A DNA stretch of 39,094 bases from Verrucomicrobiota bacterium (GTDB lineage Bacteria > Verrucomicrobiota > Verrucomicrobiia > Opitutales > Opitutaceae), in contig JAUVVA010000023.1 in NCBI GenBank assembly GCA_030604905.1, positions 1 through 39,094 on the forward strand, read 5' to 3'. A program made the translations under genes and the position numbers. How positions within the stretch are numbered: position 1 is the first letter of the stretch; each line of letters starts with the position of its first letter. Positions 1 through 8,302 of this stretch are shown here, piece by piece. The notes under the pieces were generated by a model. The model was not told the DNA's origin. It saw only the letters and a program-made list of their open reading frames with translations, and ran no database searches.

Positions 1-37
1 AACGCCGGGCCAGCCCCTTTTCCTCGCCACCCGAAGG

Positions 38-141
38 GCTGGGGCGGAGCCGGTCGAGGGCGGCGTTGGGCGCGAGGGGCAGGGCGCTCCGCGCCCAGCA
101 CCCTCGCCCCCGCCTTGCCCTCAACCGGCTGCGCTCCCAGC
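38..141. repeat. Large imperfect palindrome (REP-like)
   Basis: The outer arms at 38-65 and 111-141 are imperfect inverted repeats: GCTGGG, then AGCCGGT and GAGGGC on the left are matched in order by CCCAGC, ACCGGCT and GCCCTC on the right. Inside lies a second hairpin at 72-107, in which GCGAGGG and GGGCGC pair with GCGCCC and CCCTCGC around a TCC loop. The element sits just past the 3' end of the AraC-type gene, so it could act as an mRNA 3' structure. It has no T-tract on either side, so it is not a classical terminator. I saw no second copy in this window. Its form resembles interspersed palindromic repeats of GC-rich genomes, which is inference. Confidence 0.55.
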
Positions 142-152
142 GACACACCGCT

Positions 153-1070
153 TTATTTTGAAGACAGCTCCTTGCTCTCCGCCGCGTGGAGTCGCCGGTA
201 GGCCGCGGGGGGCAGGCCCACGCGGGCGCGGAAGGCCTTGGAGAAATGGAAGCGGTCGGCGAAGCCCAGGCGCGAGGCGAGGTGGTCGATGGGCTCGTCG
301 CCGCGCGCCAGGGCCTCGGCGGCGAGGGCGAGGCGGCGCTCCAGGGCGTAGCGAGCGGGGCTGAGGCCCACCGCCTCGCCAAAGCGCCGCAGGAACTGCC
401 GCGTGCCGAGGCCGCAGGCGCGGGCGAGCTCGGCGTTGGCGGGCGGGGCCTCCGGCCGCTCCTCGATGCGACGGAGCGCCGGCGCCACGGTCGGCGGGAG
501 GCTGAGCCAGGCGGCCCAGGCGGCGCGACCCGCCGCGCTGGCCTGGGCGCAGGCCAGCGCGAAGGCGGCGTGCACGAGCGCGAGCGCGCGCAGGCGCTGG
601 GCGAGGTCGCTCACCGAAGCGCCGTCGGCGCCGAGGCCGCCGCGCCAGGCGGTCAGCAGGGCATCGATTTCTGGCGCGGCCGGCAGAACGATCGGCGCGG
701 GGAAAAGCTTGCGCAGCAGGGCGGGCGGGAAGCCCCCGACCTCAAAGTGGATGTAGTCCTGCCAGACATGGTCGACGCCTCCGCCCACCCGGGTGCGGAA
801 GCGCAGCCCGGCGGGCAGAAGATATACCCGCCCGGCGCGCAGAGACATGCGCCGGCCCTCCAGCTCCAGCTCCGCGCCCGGGTGGCGGTTGACGTAGAGG
901 CGCCAGAAAGGGCTGCAAAGATCGTAGTTCCATCGCTCGCTCAGACGTTCACCGCGGGCGATGATGACGTCGAGCCGCACCGAGCCGAGCAAGGCGTCGG
1001 CGGGGGGCGGCGAAATGTGCCCGGTGTGCACCATGACGCTTTTTGACATAGTGGAGGCAGCGCCTGCCAT
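153..1070 (-). CDS. AraC family transcriptional regulator
   Basis: Probable DNA-binding regulator of 305 residues. The N-terminal half looks like the cupin-type sensing domain of AraC proteins: a hydrophobic beta-rich stretch, LRAGRVYLLPAG, then a YIHFEV strand. The last 100 residues carry two helix-turn-helix units: NAELARACGLGTRQFLRRF, then IDHLASRLGFADRFHFSKAF followed by GLPPAAYRR, which matches the family signature. The ATG at 1070 gives the longest product. In-frame ATGs at 1049 and 1034 are also possible because the conserved part begins near residue 25. It is divergent from a putative glycosidase 74 bp away, the usual layout for a sugar-responsive activator and its target. The inducer cannot be read from sequence. 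Confidence 0.9.
   Translation of the reverse strand: MAGAASTMSKSVMVHTGHISPPPADALLGSVRLDVIIARGERLSERWNYDLCSPFWRLYVNRHPGAELELEGRRMSLRAGRVYLLPAGLRFRTRVGGGVDHVWQDYIHFEVGGFPPALLRKLFPAPIVLPAAPEIDALLTAWRGGLGADGASVSDLAQRLRALALVHAAFALACAQASAAGRAAWAAWLSLPPTVAPALRRIEERPEAPPANAELARACGLGTRQFLRRFGEAVGLSPARYALERRLALAAEALARGDEPIDHLASRLGFADRFHFSKAFRARVGLPPAAYRRLHAAESKELSSK
1043..1048 (+). promoter_or_regulatory. Possible -35 box in araC/glycosidase divergent region
   Basis: A perfect TTGACA lies about 100 bp upstream of the glycosidase start and just inside the longest reading of the divergent regulator. No convincing -10 hexamer follows at 17 bp. Candidates are a CCATAC at 18 bp or a TACCTT slightly further out. 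If the regulator starts at 1034 instead, the box is intergenic. Weak call. Confidence 0.25.
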
Positions 1071-1144
1071 ACCTTTCGCACATCGGATCCGCTACCCTGG
1101 AGCCCGACTTCTCCCGCTCCCTCTCAACCCCCTCCCACCCCGTC

Positions 1145-3163
1145 ATGCGTGCTCCCTCGCCCTTTCCGCTCCGCCAGGTTCATCTCGATTTTCACACTTC
1201 GCCGCACATTCACGATGTCGGGGTCGAGTTTGATGCGAAGGCCTTCGCTCGCACGGTGAAGGAGGCGCATATCGACAGCATCACGGTCTTCGCGAAGTGC
1301 CACCACGGCATGTGCTATTACCCGACCAAGACCGGCACCACGCACCCGGCGCTCGGCAAGCGCGACCTGCTCGGCGAGATGATCGAGGCGCTGCACCGCG
1401 AGGGCATCCGTTGTCCGGTCTACACCACGGTCGCCTGGGAGGAGAACATCGCCGATCTGCGGCCCGAGTGGCGGCAGCTCCGCGCCGACGGCACCTTCGC
1501 GCAGTGCGGCAACGCCGATTTCTCCAAGCCCCGCCACCCGGGCGGCTGGCGTTTCAACGACTGGCTCAACCCGGACTACCAGGACTACATGGAGGCGCAC
1601 ACCCGGGAGTTGTTTGACCGTTACGGAAAGCTCGACGGGCTCTTCTACGACATCGTGTTTTTCGAGCACGGCGCGCACCACAGCGAGGCTTGCCGCGCCT
1701 ACCGCAAGAAGCACGGCTTCCTCGCCGAGGACGCGGAGACGTTTAAGCGCTTCGAGGCGCACGCGCAGGCCGGCTTCGCGGCGCGGTTTTCCAAACTCAT
1801 CCGCGGGCTCTCGCCGCAGACCACCGTCTTCTACAACACGCCTTTCGACGTGTTCATCGACGGCACGGGCGGGCGGCAGCGCATCGCGAGCTGTTCGCAC
1901 GTCGAGATCGAGTCCCTGCCCTCGGGCTTCTGGGGCTACTTCCACTTTCCGCGTCTGGCGCGCGGCGCCGGTCGCTGGGGCAAGCCCTGGATCGGCATGA
2001 CCGGGCGCTTCCAGAAAATGTGGGGCGACTTTGGCGGCATCAAGCCGCAGGCCGCGCTCGAGTATGAGTGCTTCCGTTCGCAGGCGCTCGGCGGCGGCAA
2101 CTCGGTGGGCGACCAGCTGCCCCCGCGAGGCACGCTCGACGCCGCGGCCTACCGCTTGATCGGCGCGGTCTACGCGCAATGCGAGGCGGCCGAGCCCTTT
2201 TACGCCGGCAGCGTGGAGATCCCGCAGGTGGGCGTGCTCTCGGCCAACCACCCGGCGAAAAATCTCGGCGAGACCGGCAAGTCCGACGAGGGCGCGATCC
2301 AGATGTGCGAGGAGTCGCACTACGAGGTCACGCTGCTCGACGACCAGTCGGACCTGCGGCCCTACTCGCTGCTGGTCCTGCCCGACGACACCGTAGTGAC
2401 CCCGAAACTACAGGCGAAGCTGAAGGCCTGGCATGCCCGGGGCGGCAAGCTCGTGGTCTCGCACCTCGCCGGGCGCGACGCGGCCGGAAAGTGGGCGCTG
2501 GATTTTCTGCCCCTGGCCTTCGAGGGCGAGGTGGAGAAGTTTCCGACCTTCTGGCGGGCGCGGAAGGCCTTCTGGCCGGAGCTGAGCGCGAGCGATCGCG
2601 TGTTCTACGCGCAGGGCGTGAACGTGAAGCCCGGCCGCGGCGTCGAGGTGCTGGTCGACCGCGTGTTGCCCTACTTCAAGCGCAGCGACCTCACCTTCTC
2701 GTCGCACTTCCAGACGCCGCCGGTGGCGAAGGCGGACCGCTTCCCCGCGGTCGTGGCGGGCAAGGGCTTCGTCTACTTTGCCGACCCGATCTTCCGCGAG
2801 TATCGGCAGACGGGAAATCTGGCGGCGCGCGACGTGTGGCGGCGGGTGGTGCGCGAGTTGATCGGCCCGGCGCCGTTTGGCGAGGGCCTGCCGACGACGG
2901 TGGCTTGCTCGGCGCGGCGGCGTGGGCGGGATCTGATCCTCACGCTGCTGCACTACGTGCCGGTGCGGAAGGCGCTCGATCTCGACGTGTGCGAGGAACG
3001 GATGAGCTTCGCGGGTGAGCTGCTGCGGCTGCCGGAGAAGGTGAAGGAGCTGCGGGTCTTTGGCAGCGGCGAGCTGCTGCGCCGGAGCGCGGACGGCGAA
3101 GGCTTCGTGCTGCCGGCGGTGAAGGGGCGGCTGCTGCTGGAGGCGCCGGGGTTTTTCCGTTGA
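1145..3163 (+). CDS. Putative glycoside hydrolase, GHL6-like with beta-galactosidase trimerisation-like domain
   Basis: A 672-residue protein without a clear signal peptide, so probably cytoplasmic. Residues from about 12 to 330 look like a TIM-barrel hydrolase: HLDFHTSPHI near the start, SITVFAKCHHGMCYYPT, GIRCPVYTTVAWEEN, then DGLFYDIVFF with Asp169 in a position typical of a barrel-strand catalytic acid. This pattern resembles the hypothetical glycosyl hydrolase 6 family (GHL6). From about residue 350 a Rossmann-like region (QVGVLSANHP, YSLLVLPDDT, GGKLVVSHLAGRD) resembles the beta-galactosidase trimerisation/GATase-like domain that often follows such barrels. The C-terminus is beta-rich. 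The divergent AraC gene suggests inducible sugar catabolism. The substrate is unknown, and alpha-fucosidase- or amylase-like activity cannot be excluded. Confidence 0.75.
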   Translation: MRAPSPFPLRQVHLDFHTSPHIHDVGVEFDAKAFARTVKEAHIDSITVFAKCHHGMCYYPTKTGTTHPALGKRDLLGEMIEALHREGIRCPVYTTVAWEENIADLRPEWRQLRADGTFAQCGNADFSKPRHPGGWRFNDWLNPDYQDYMEAHTRELFDRYGKLDGLFYDIVFFEHGAHHSEACRAYRKKHGFLAEDAETFKRFEAHAQAGFAARFSKLIRGLSPQTTVFYNTPFDVFIDGTGGRQRIASCSHVEIESLPSGFWGYFHFPRLARGAGRWGKPWIGMTGRFQKMWGDFGGIKPQAALEYECFRSQALGGGNSVGDQLPPRGTLDAAAYRLIGAVYAQCEAAEPFYAGSVEIPQVGVLSANHPAKNLGETGKSDEGAIQMCEESHYEVTLLDDQSDLRPYSLLVLPDDTVVTPKLQAKLKAWHARGGKLVVSHLAGRDAAGKWALDFLPLAFEGEVEKFPTFWRARKAFWPELSASDRVFYAQGVNVKPGRGVEVLVDRVLPYFKRSDLTFSSHFQTPPVAKADRFPAVVAGKGFVYFADPIFREYRQTGNLAARDVWRRVVRELIGPAPFGEGLPTTVACSARRRGRDLILTLLHYVPVRKALDLDVCEERMSFAGELLRLPEKVKELRVFGSGELLRRSADGEGFVLPAVKGRLLLEAPGFFR

Positions 3164-3198
3164 GGGGGGCCGGAGGCTAGGGGGACGAGCCTAGAGAA

Positions 3199-3230
3199 AA
3201 TGCCTTGCCCCGCGCCGGGGAGGTGGCATT
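3199..3230 (+). other. Stem-loop upstream of the pilin gene
   Basis: AATGCC (3199-3204) pairs with GGCATT (3225-3230), and inside it CCCCG (3208-3212) pairs with CGGGG (3216-3220) around a CGC loop. It lies 36 bp after the glycosidase stop and 62 bp before the pilin start, with no T-tract. It may protect the glycosidase mRNA end or be part of the pilin 5' leader. Confidence 0.4.
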
Positions 3231-3292
3231 ACGTAGCGAATCCTGCCGCACGAGCAGCAGGTGAAAATCATAACCTAAAACATTCGTTTCGC

Positions 3293-3643
3293 ATGAAACT
3301 CACCCACAAGAAGCAAGGCTTCACCCTCGTCGAAATCATGATCGTCGTCGTCATCATCGGCCTCCTGGCCGCCATGGCGATTCCCGCGTTCCAGCGCGTC
3401 CGCGCCTCCTCCCAAGACAAGACCGTGCTCAACAATGCTCGTCAGCTCAGCGCCGCTGCCGACCAGTATTTCTTGGAGCATGGGGTCTCCACCGTGGCTC
3501 AGACCGAGCTCGTCGGCCCCGGAGCCTACGTGAAGGCGATCAACACCGCCGCCTCCGAGGTTTATCCCTCGAACTTTACTCAAGGCGTCACGATCACGAT
3601 CTCCAACGTGGCCGGTGTTCGCACGATCACGTTCGCTCCCTAA
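3293..3643 (+). CDS. Type IV pilin / type II secretion pseudopilin-like protein
   Basis: A small 116-residue protein with a classic class III signal: the basic leader MKLTHKKQG, cleaved by prepilin peptidase before Phe, then FTLVEIMIVVVIIG with Glu at mature position 5, followed by the rest of the hydrophobic alpha-1 helix and AIPAFQRVRAS. The helix continues into a short globular part ending TITFAP. There are no cysteines, so no disulfide D-loop as in PilA. The ATG at 3293 is chosen over an in-frame ATG at 3200 because it gives the normal 9-residue leader and lies directly before the signal. It is a single gene with its own terminator, which fits a highly expressed major subunit. Whether it belongs to pili or to a type II secretion pseudopilus cannot be decided. 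Confidence 0.88.
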   Translation: MKLTHKKQGFTLVEIMIVVVIIGLLAAMAIPAFQRVRASSQDKTVLNNARQLSAAADQYFLEHGVSTVAQTELVGPGAYVKAINTAASEVYPSNFTQGVTITISNVAGVRTITFAP

Positions 3644-3672
3644 AGTCGAGCACAGCTTCGGCTGCCTTCTCT

Positions 3673-3701
3673 GCCGCCCTTCCAAGGGCGGCTTTTTTTT
3701 T
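3673..3701 (+). terminator. Rho-independent terminator of the pilin gene
   Basis: GCCGCCCTT (3673-3681) pairs perfectly with AAGGGCGGC (3684-3692) and is followed at once by nine T. It is 29 bp downstream of the pilin stop and separates that gene from the glycosyltransferase operon. Confidence 0.93.
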
Positions 3702-3805
3702 CCCGGCGACGGGCCGGCGGCTGCTTGCCGCTCGTTCGCCGTTTTGATTGCACGGTCTTCGTTACCTCGTTCGCGTTTCCTCTTTCAAGTTAGTTGCCCT
3801 TAATC

Positions 3806-5692
3806 ATGCCGTCAGCCTTTCTTGCCGGAATCCCACGTCTCCGTCTCCTTTGCCTCGGGCTGTCGATAGTGGCGGCGGTTTTGTTGGGTTTCATTCTCGT
3901 TCCGGGGAGCCTGGCCTTGGAGTTGGTGCGATACGGGGGTTACTGGTTTATCGTCGGGACCACCGGCTGGTTCGTTTACCTACTGATTGGGATTGTCCGG
4001 GCGGCTGCGAAAGAGCGCCGTTCGACGGCGGGGCGGCTTGACTGGCCGGGCGTGGCGACGGTTGCAATCGGTTCCTGGTTCCTGCTCGTGCATGAGCCGT
4101 TCGGGTTTAAGATCATCATGGATGAGATCATGCTTCTCGGCACCTCGATGAGCATGCATCTGGAGCGGGTGGTGCAGGTGCCTTATCGAGCGCACGATAT
4201 CCAAGGGGTTTTCGCCATTGTTACGGGGGCCGTGGACAAGCGGCCGCTTTTCTTTCCGTTCCTCGTTTCGCTGCTGCACGATATCACGGGCTATCGTCCG
4301 GAGAACGTGTGGGTTTTGAACGTGGCGCTTTGCGTTTCCCTGATGGGTTTGGTTTACGTGTTGGGGCGAAGGATGGGTGGTTGGCCTTTCGGCGCGCTCG
4401 GGGTGGTCTTGCTGGCCGGGTTGCCGTTGTTGGCGCAGAACGCAAAAGGCGGAGGCTTCGAGTTGCTGAATCTCGTGATGATCGCGCTGTGCGCTTGGCT
4501 CGCAATTCGAGCTCTGGAGACCCGGCGCTCGCTGGAGCTCTCAGGGTTCGTGCTGGGCACCGTTCTCTTGGCGCAGGTCCGGTATGAGTCGGCCTTGTTT
4601 GTTCTGCCTGCCGGGTTGGTCGTTTTGCTGGTGTGGTGGCGTGCCCGGAGGGTGGACTTGCCTGCGGCGGTAATCGCGGCGCCCGTGTTGCTTCTGCCGG
4701 TGCCGTGGTTGCAGAAGATATTCTCGGTGTCCCAGGATGCGTGGCAGCTGCAAAGCAAACCCGGGATGGAGGCTCCTTTTTCGCTGTCCTATGTTTTCGA
4801 GAACAGCGCCCACAACTGGGCTTTCTTTTTCGCACGGGACGAGATGCAGCCGAACTCGTGGCTTTTATCTCTGCTCGGGTTGGTGGCGCTCGCGTTTCTC
4901 GTCGTTTTCCTTCTCCGGTTTTCGAGGCTGACCCAAGGCACCACGACCGAGTTGGGATTGGCGATCTATGCGTTCGCGCTTCTTGGGCTCTTTGGACTGC
5001 TGAGCAGTTATTTCTGGGGGCGTTTCGACGATCCGATCATAACCCGGTTGAGCCTGCCCGTTCACCTGCTCTTTGTTTTTGCGGTCTTGCTGGTGTTGGC
5101 GCGAATGCCGCGGTCACGGGTCCTGTGTTATGGTCTGCTCGGCGCGGGGTTCATTCAGCTGTGGGGATGGTCGCTGCCGGCGACGGCGAATCATGCCTAC
5201 ACGTTAAGCTACGTGCATGGGCGCGAGGTGGATTGGCGTCGGGAGTTTATCCGCTCGCAGCCGTCGCGTGATTTTCTGGTCATTGATCCCAACTCGATCG
5301 TCTGGATCAGTCATCTCGTCTCGTGCACCACGCCGGCGGAGGCCATCCGCCGGCCGGAGGCGCTGGAATATAACTTTCGCAACCGGCTGTTCCGGGAATT
5401 CTATGTCTACCAACGTTTCGAGGTGGAGGACGAGACCGGGGCGCTTCGGCTGGATCCGGATTTTGATCCGGGCCCGGCCTATGTCCTCGAGCCGGTCGTC
5501 GAGCGTCGGTTCACCGCCCTGAGTTTGGCGCGAATCTCGCGCGTGGTTTCCATCGATCCAAGCATGGCCTCGGCTCGGGGCGAGGAGCCCTCCTTGCCGA
5601 GGGTGGAAACGGATCCAACAGCGACGGGCCGTCCGAGCGTGGAAGAAGCCCGCCGCCTGTTCCGCGAAGAATGGTTTCGTAATCTCCCGTGA
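3806..5692 (+). CDS. GT-C membrane glycosyltransferase (ArnT/PMT-like), tandem copy 1
   Basis: A polytopic membrane protein of 628 residues with about ten or more hydrophobic segments. After the first segments comes a loop with Asp106-Glu107 (FKIIMDEIML), the place where GT-C enzymes of the ArnT/PMT type carry their catalytic acidic pair. It is followed by VDKRPLFFPFLVSLLHD, comparable to the KPPL-type motif of that superfamily. These enzymes transfer a sugar from a polyprenyl-phosphate donor on the outer face of the cytoplasmic membrane. The C-terminal 150 residues are soluble and presumably periplasmic. The ATG at 3806 is preferred to a TTG at 3794. The gene is first in a five-gene operon and its stop overlaps the next start in GTGA. 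It is clearly a paralogue of the next gene. Acceptor and sugar are unknown. Confidence 0.8.
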   Translation: MPSAFLAGIPRLRLLCLGLSIVAAVLLGFILVPGSLALELVRYGGYWFIVGTTGWFVYLLIGIVRAAAKERRSTAGRLDWPGVATVAIGSWFLLVHEPFGFKIIMDEIMLLGTSMSMHLERVVQVPYRAHDIQGVFAIVTGAVDKRPLFFPFLVSLLHDITGYRPENVWVLNVALCVSLMGLVYVLGRRMGGWPFGALGVVLLAGLPLLAQNAKGGGFELLNLVMIALCAWLAIRALETRRSLELSGFVLGTVLLAQVRYESALFVLPAGLVVLLVWWRARRVDLPAAVIAAPVLLLPVPWLQKIFSVSQDAWQLQSKPGMEAPFSLSYVFENSAHNWAFFFARDEMQPNSWLLSLLGLVALAFLVVFLLRFSRLTQGTTTELGLAIYAFALLGLFGLLSSYFWGRFDDPIITRLSLPVHLLFVFAVLLVLARMPRSRVLCYGLLGAGFIQLWGWSLPATANHAYTLSYVHGREVDWRREFIRSQPSRDFLVIDPNSIVWISHLVSCTTPAEAIRRPEALEYNFRNRLFREFYVYQRFEVEDETGALRLDPDFDPGPAYVLEPVVERRFTALSLARISRVVSIDPSMASARGEEPSLPRVETDPTATGRPSVEEARRLFREEWFRNLP

Positions 5693-7548
5693 GTCTGCCC
5701 GGGGAAAAAGGCATCTTCGGGGCTGGCATGCGGTGGCGGCTGGGTCTGCTGGCCGTCTCTTCGCTCGCGGCCATCGGGCTCGGGTTTGCATGGGCGGATG
5801 GCGCCGGGGCGGGCTTGGCGATGAAGCGGTGGGGCTATCCGATCCTAGCCGGGACGACGCTGGCGTTTGTGTGGACGCTGGTGTGCTGCCTGCGGGAAGA
5901 TCGCCCCGCTTGGCCGCTTTTTTCAGCGGCTGAATGCCGGGAGCGGGTCCGGCAACGCTGGAGGGCCTGGCGAAAAGCTCCATGGCAAGAGTTCCGCGGC
6001 TCGATCGCCGTGATGGCGATTGGGGGCACGATGGTGTGCGCTCTCGCCGAGCCGATGGGCTTCAAGATCTTGTTCGATGAGTATGTATTGCAGACGACGG
6101 CGCAATACATGCACCTGACGCGAGAGGTGGGCACGATGGTGCGCGCCCACGAGGTGGAGGGCGTCTGGCTGCCCTTGGGAACCTATGTCGACAAGCGCCC
6201 GGTCTTTTTCGCGTTTCTCCTTTCCCTGGTCCACGACTTCAGCGGATTCCGAGCGGCAAACGCGTTTGTGCTCAACCACGCGTTGACCGGTCTCTTGCTT
6301 GTCTTCGTGGCGTTCGTGGTGCGGCGGCTCACGGGGAGCAGAGAGGCGGGCGTGCTGGCCGGGTGGGCGCTCGCTTTTTTGCCGCTCCTGGGCCAGAACG
6401 CCAACGGCTCGGGGATGGAGGTGCTGAACGCGGTGATGATCGTCGCGGTGCTTTTGTTGGGACTGCGTCTCTTGGAGCGACCGGGGGCGGCACGGCAGGA
6501 TGCGTTCCTGCTGGGGGCGATCTTGCTCGCGCAGTGCCGCTACGAGTCCGCTCTGTATGTGCCGGCGGCGGGACTGATCGTGTTGGCTGCGTGGTGGAAC
6601 TCGCGGGCGCCCGAGGTTACGCCGCTCACCATTCTCGCGCCGTTGGCCCTTCTGCCGGTTGCCTGGGTGCGGCAGGTTTTTGCCGCGAACGAGGTGTTGT
6701 GGCAGTTGCCGGAGCATTTGGAGCGGCCTTTTGGTGCCCGCCATGTGGCCGAGAACCTGCGCGAGGCGGGGCGGTATCTGTTTTCAACGGGCGTGTCGTA
6801 TTCGAGTCTCGCCCCCTTGGCGTTCGTCGGGATCGCGGCGCTTGGTTTTCTGGGCGTGGCGTGGTGGAGGCGCTCTCGATCTACGTCGGCCTTCCAGCCG
6901 GGGCAGGCGGCGGCGCTTTGGTTGCTGGTGGTGCTCGGGAACTTTGTCTTGTTGATGCACTACTACTGGGGGCAGCTGACAGATCCCTTGGTCTCCCGTC
7001 TTTCGCTTCCTCTCTGGATTCTGCTCGCGTGCGTGTTTGCGATGGTGGTGGCCCATTATGATGGTCGTCGGAGGCGGATCATCGGTCCGGCGCTGGTGAT
7101 TACGCTCGTGCTGGGGGCCGCTTGGCAGGGGCGGGCCACGGCGCAGCACGTCTACACCCAGGAGAACATCCTCGAGCAGGAGATTCGTTGGGAACTGGAT
7201 TGGGTGGCGGCCAGGCCCGCGGGACCGCGGATCGTGATCACGAACAAGTCCAGCCTTCCGTGGCTTCTGGAGCGTGTGCCGGCGGTGCTCACGCAGTCGG
7301 CCCGGGGACGGATCGATGCGCTCGGCTTTCAGCTCGAACACGGTGCGAGGCTGGAGATATTGGTGACCCAGCGCTTGCGGCCCACCTCCGCGGCGGGAGA
7401 GTTCGAGGTGGACTTAGAGGATGTCCTGCCGCCCGAGGTAAAATTGGAACGCTTGGCGCAACGCCGCTTCGGCTACAGCATCGCCACGATCAATCGTGTG
7501 GTGGCCGTGGAGCCGCCGCCACCTTCGCCTGCCCTTGATGAACCCTGA
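5689..7548 (+). CDS. GT-C membrane glycosyltransferase (ArnT/PMT-like), tandem copy 2
   Basis: A 619-residue polytopic protein starting with GTG, which overlaps the preceding stop by 4 bp and indicates translational coupling. It aligns by eye with its upstream neighbour over the key loop: FKILFDEYVL with Asp130-Glu131, MHLTREVG, MVRAHEVEGV, YVDKRPVFFAFLLSLVHD and a later AQCRYESALYVPAAG. A soluble C-terminal portion of about 130 residues follows the last membrane segment. Family knowledge suggests transfer of a lipid-carried sugar at the periplasmic face. The substantial divergence between the two copies points to an old duplication with different specificities. The donor may come from the GT2 fusion encoded two genes downstream. 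Confidence 0.8.
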   Translation: MSLPGEKGIFGAGMRWRLGLLAVSSLAAIGLGFAWADGAGAGLAMKRWGYPILAGTTLAFVWTLVCCLREDRPAWPLFSAAECRERVRQRWRAWRKAPWQEFRGSIAVMAIGGTMVCALAEPMGFKILFDEYVLQTTAQYMHLTREVGTMVRAHEVEGVWLPLGTYVDKRPVFFAFLLSLVHDFSGFRAANAFVLNHALTGLLLVFVAFVVRRLTGSREAGVLAGWALAFLPLLGQNANGSGMEVLNAVMIVAVLLLGLRLLERPGAARQDAFLLGAILLAQCRYESALYVPAAGLIVLAAWWNSRAPEVTPLTILAPLALLPVAWVRQVFAANEVLWQLPEHLERPFGARHVAENLREAGRYLFSTGVSYSSLAPLAFVGIAALGFLGVAWWRRSRSTSAFQPGQAAALWLLVVLGNFVLLMHYYWGQLTDPLVSRLSLPLWILLACVFAMVVAHYDGRRRRIIGPALVITLVLGAAWQGRATAQHVYTQENILEQEIRWELDWVAARPAGPRIVITNKSSLPWLLERVPAVLTQSARGRIDALGFQLEHGARLEILVTQRLRPTSAAGEFEVDLEDVLPPEVKLERLAQRRFGYSIATINRVVAVEPPPPSPALDEP

Positions 7549-8302
7549 GCACCAAACGCCGCAAGCGACCTACGATCTCCGTTTGCTGGCGCGCAGCGCG
7601 GAGAAATGGCGGGATTCCGCGGCCTTGCGGGCGGTTTATGAAGATATCTTCGCCGAGGTGCGGGAGCGGCTCTCGCCGGGGCCCACCTTGGAGATCGGGT
7701 CGGGGATCGGTCTGGCGAAAACTCTGTTGCCGGAACTGACGACCAGCGACGTGGAAAAGACGCCCTACGTGGATCGCGCGCTCTCCGCCTATGACCTCGC
7801 GCAGGAGGCGGGGGCCTGGGCCAACGTGTTCGCGTTTGATGTGCTTCATCATTTACGGGAGCCCTTGCGATTCTTGGCGGCGGCCGGGGCGGCGCTACGA
7901 CCGGGCGGGCGCTTGGTGTTGGTGGAGCCGGCGGCCACACCCGTGGGGCGTTGGTTTTATCGGTTCTTTCATCATGAGCCCTGTCGGCCGGAGGAAATAG
8001 GTCCGCCCTTTGACTTTTCGGGTGGCAAAGGGGAATTCGCCAACATGGGCATGGCGTGGGCCTTGTTTGTCGAGCACCGGGCGGAGGTGGAGCATCGGCT
8101 TTTTGCGTTCGGGCTCAGGCTGGACGAGGTGCGCATGCGCGACGGGATCGCCTATCCGTTGACGGGAGGCTTTTCCAAGCCGGCGTTGTTGCCGGCGTGT
8201 GCGCTGCGTGTGCTGCTCGCCGGGGAGCGTGCCTTGCCCGCGATGGTTCGACGCAAAATCGGTTTGCGAATGGTGTCGGTGTTAACCCGGCTCGAGCGAT
8301 GA
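7538..8302 (+). CDS. Class I SAM-dependent methyltransferase
   Basis: A 254-residue soluble protein with a standard Rossmann methyltransferase core: motif I LEIGSGIG at residues 51-58, FDVLHHL at about 100-106 (a motif IV position typical of Methyltransf_11/25-like enzymes), and LRPGGRLVLVEP after it. The ATG at 7538 is chosen because it precedes the conserved domain by a normal distance. An upstream GTG at 7496 would lengthen the overlap with the previous gene from 11 to 53 bp. The stop overlaps the next start in ATGA, so it is co-translated with the methyltransferase/GT2 fusion. In this cluster it probably methylates a sugar or lipid-linked glycan, but the substrate is inferred only from context. 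Confidence 0.85.
   Translation: MNPEHQTPQATYDLRLLARSAEKWRDSAALRAVYEDIFAEVRERLSPGPTLEIGSGIGLAKTLLPELTTSDVEKTPYVDRALSAYDLAQEAGAWANVFAFDVLHHLREPLRFLAAAGAALRPGGRLVLVEPAATPVGRWFYRFFHHEPCRPEEIGPPFDFSGGKGEFANMGMAWALFVEHRAEVEHRLFAFGLRLDEVRMRDGIAYPLTGGFSKPALLPACALRVLLAGERALPAMVRRKIGLRMVSVLTRLER

Noticed and set aside
186-1046. Plus-strand open frame of 286 codons
   Set aside because: It lies antisense to the AraC-type gene and shows no domain.
8056-8298. N-terminal extension of the methyltransferase/GT2 fusion frame
   Set aside because: It overlaps the preceding methyltransferase gene in another frame; the ATG at 8299 in the stop overlap is the better start.
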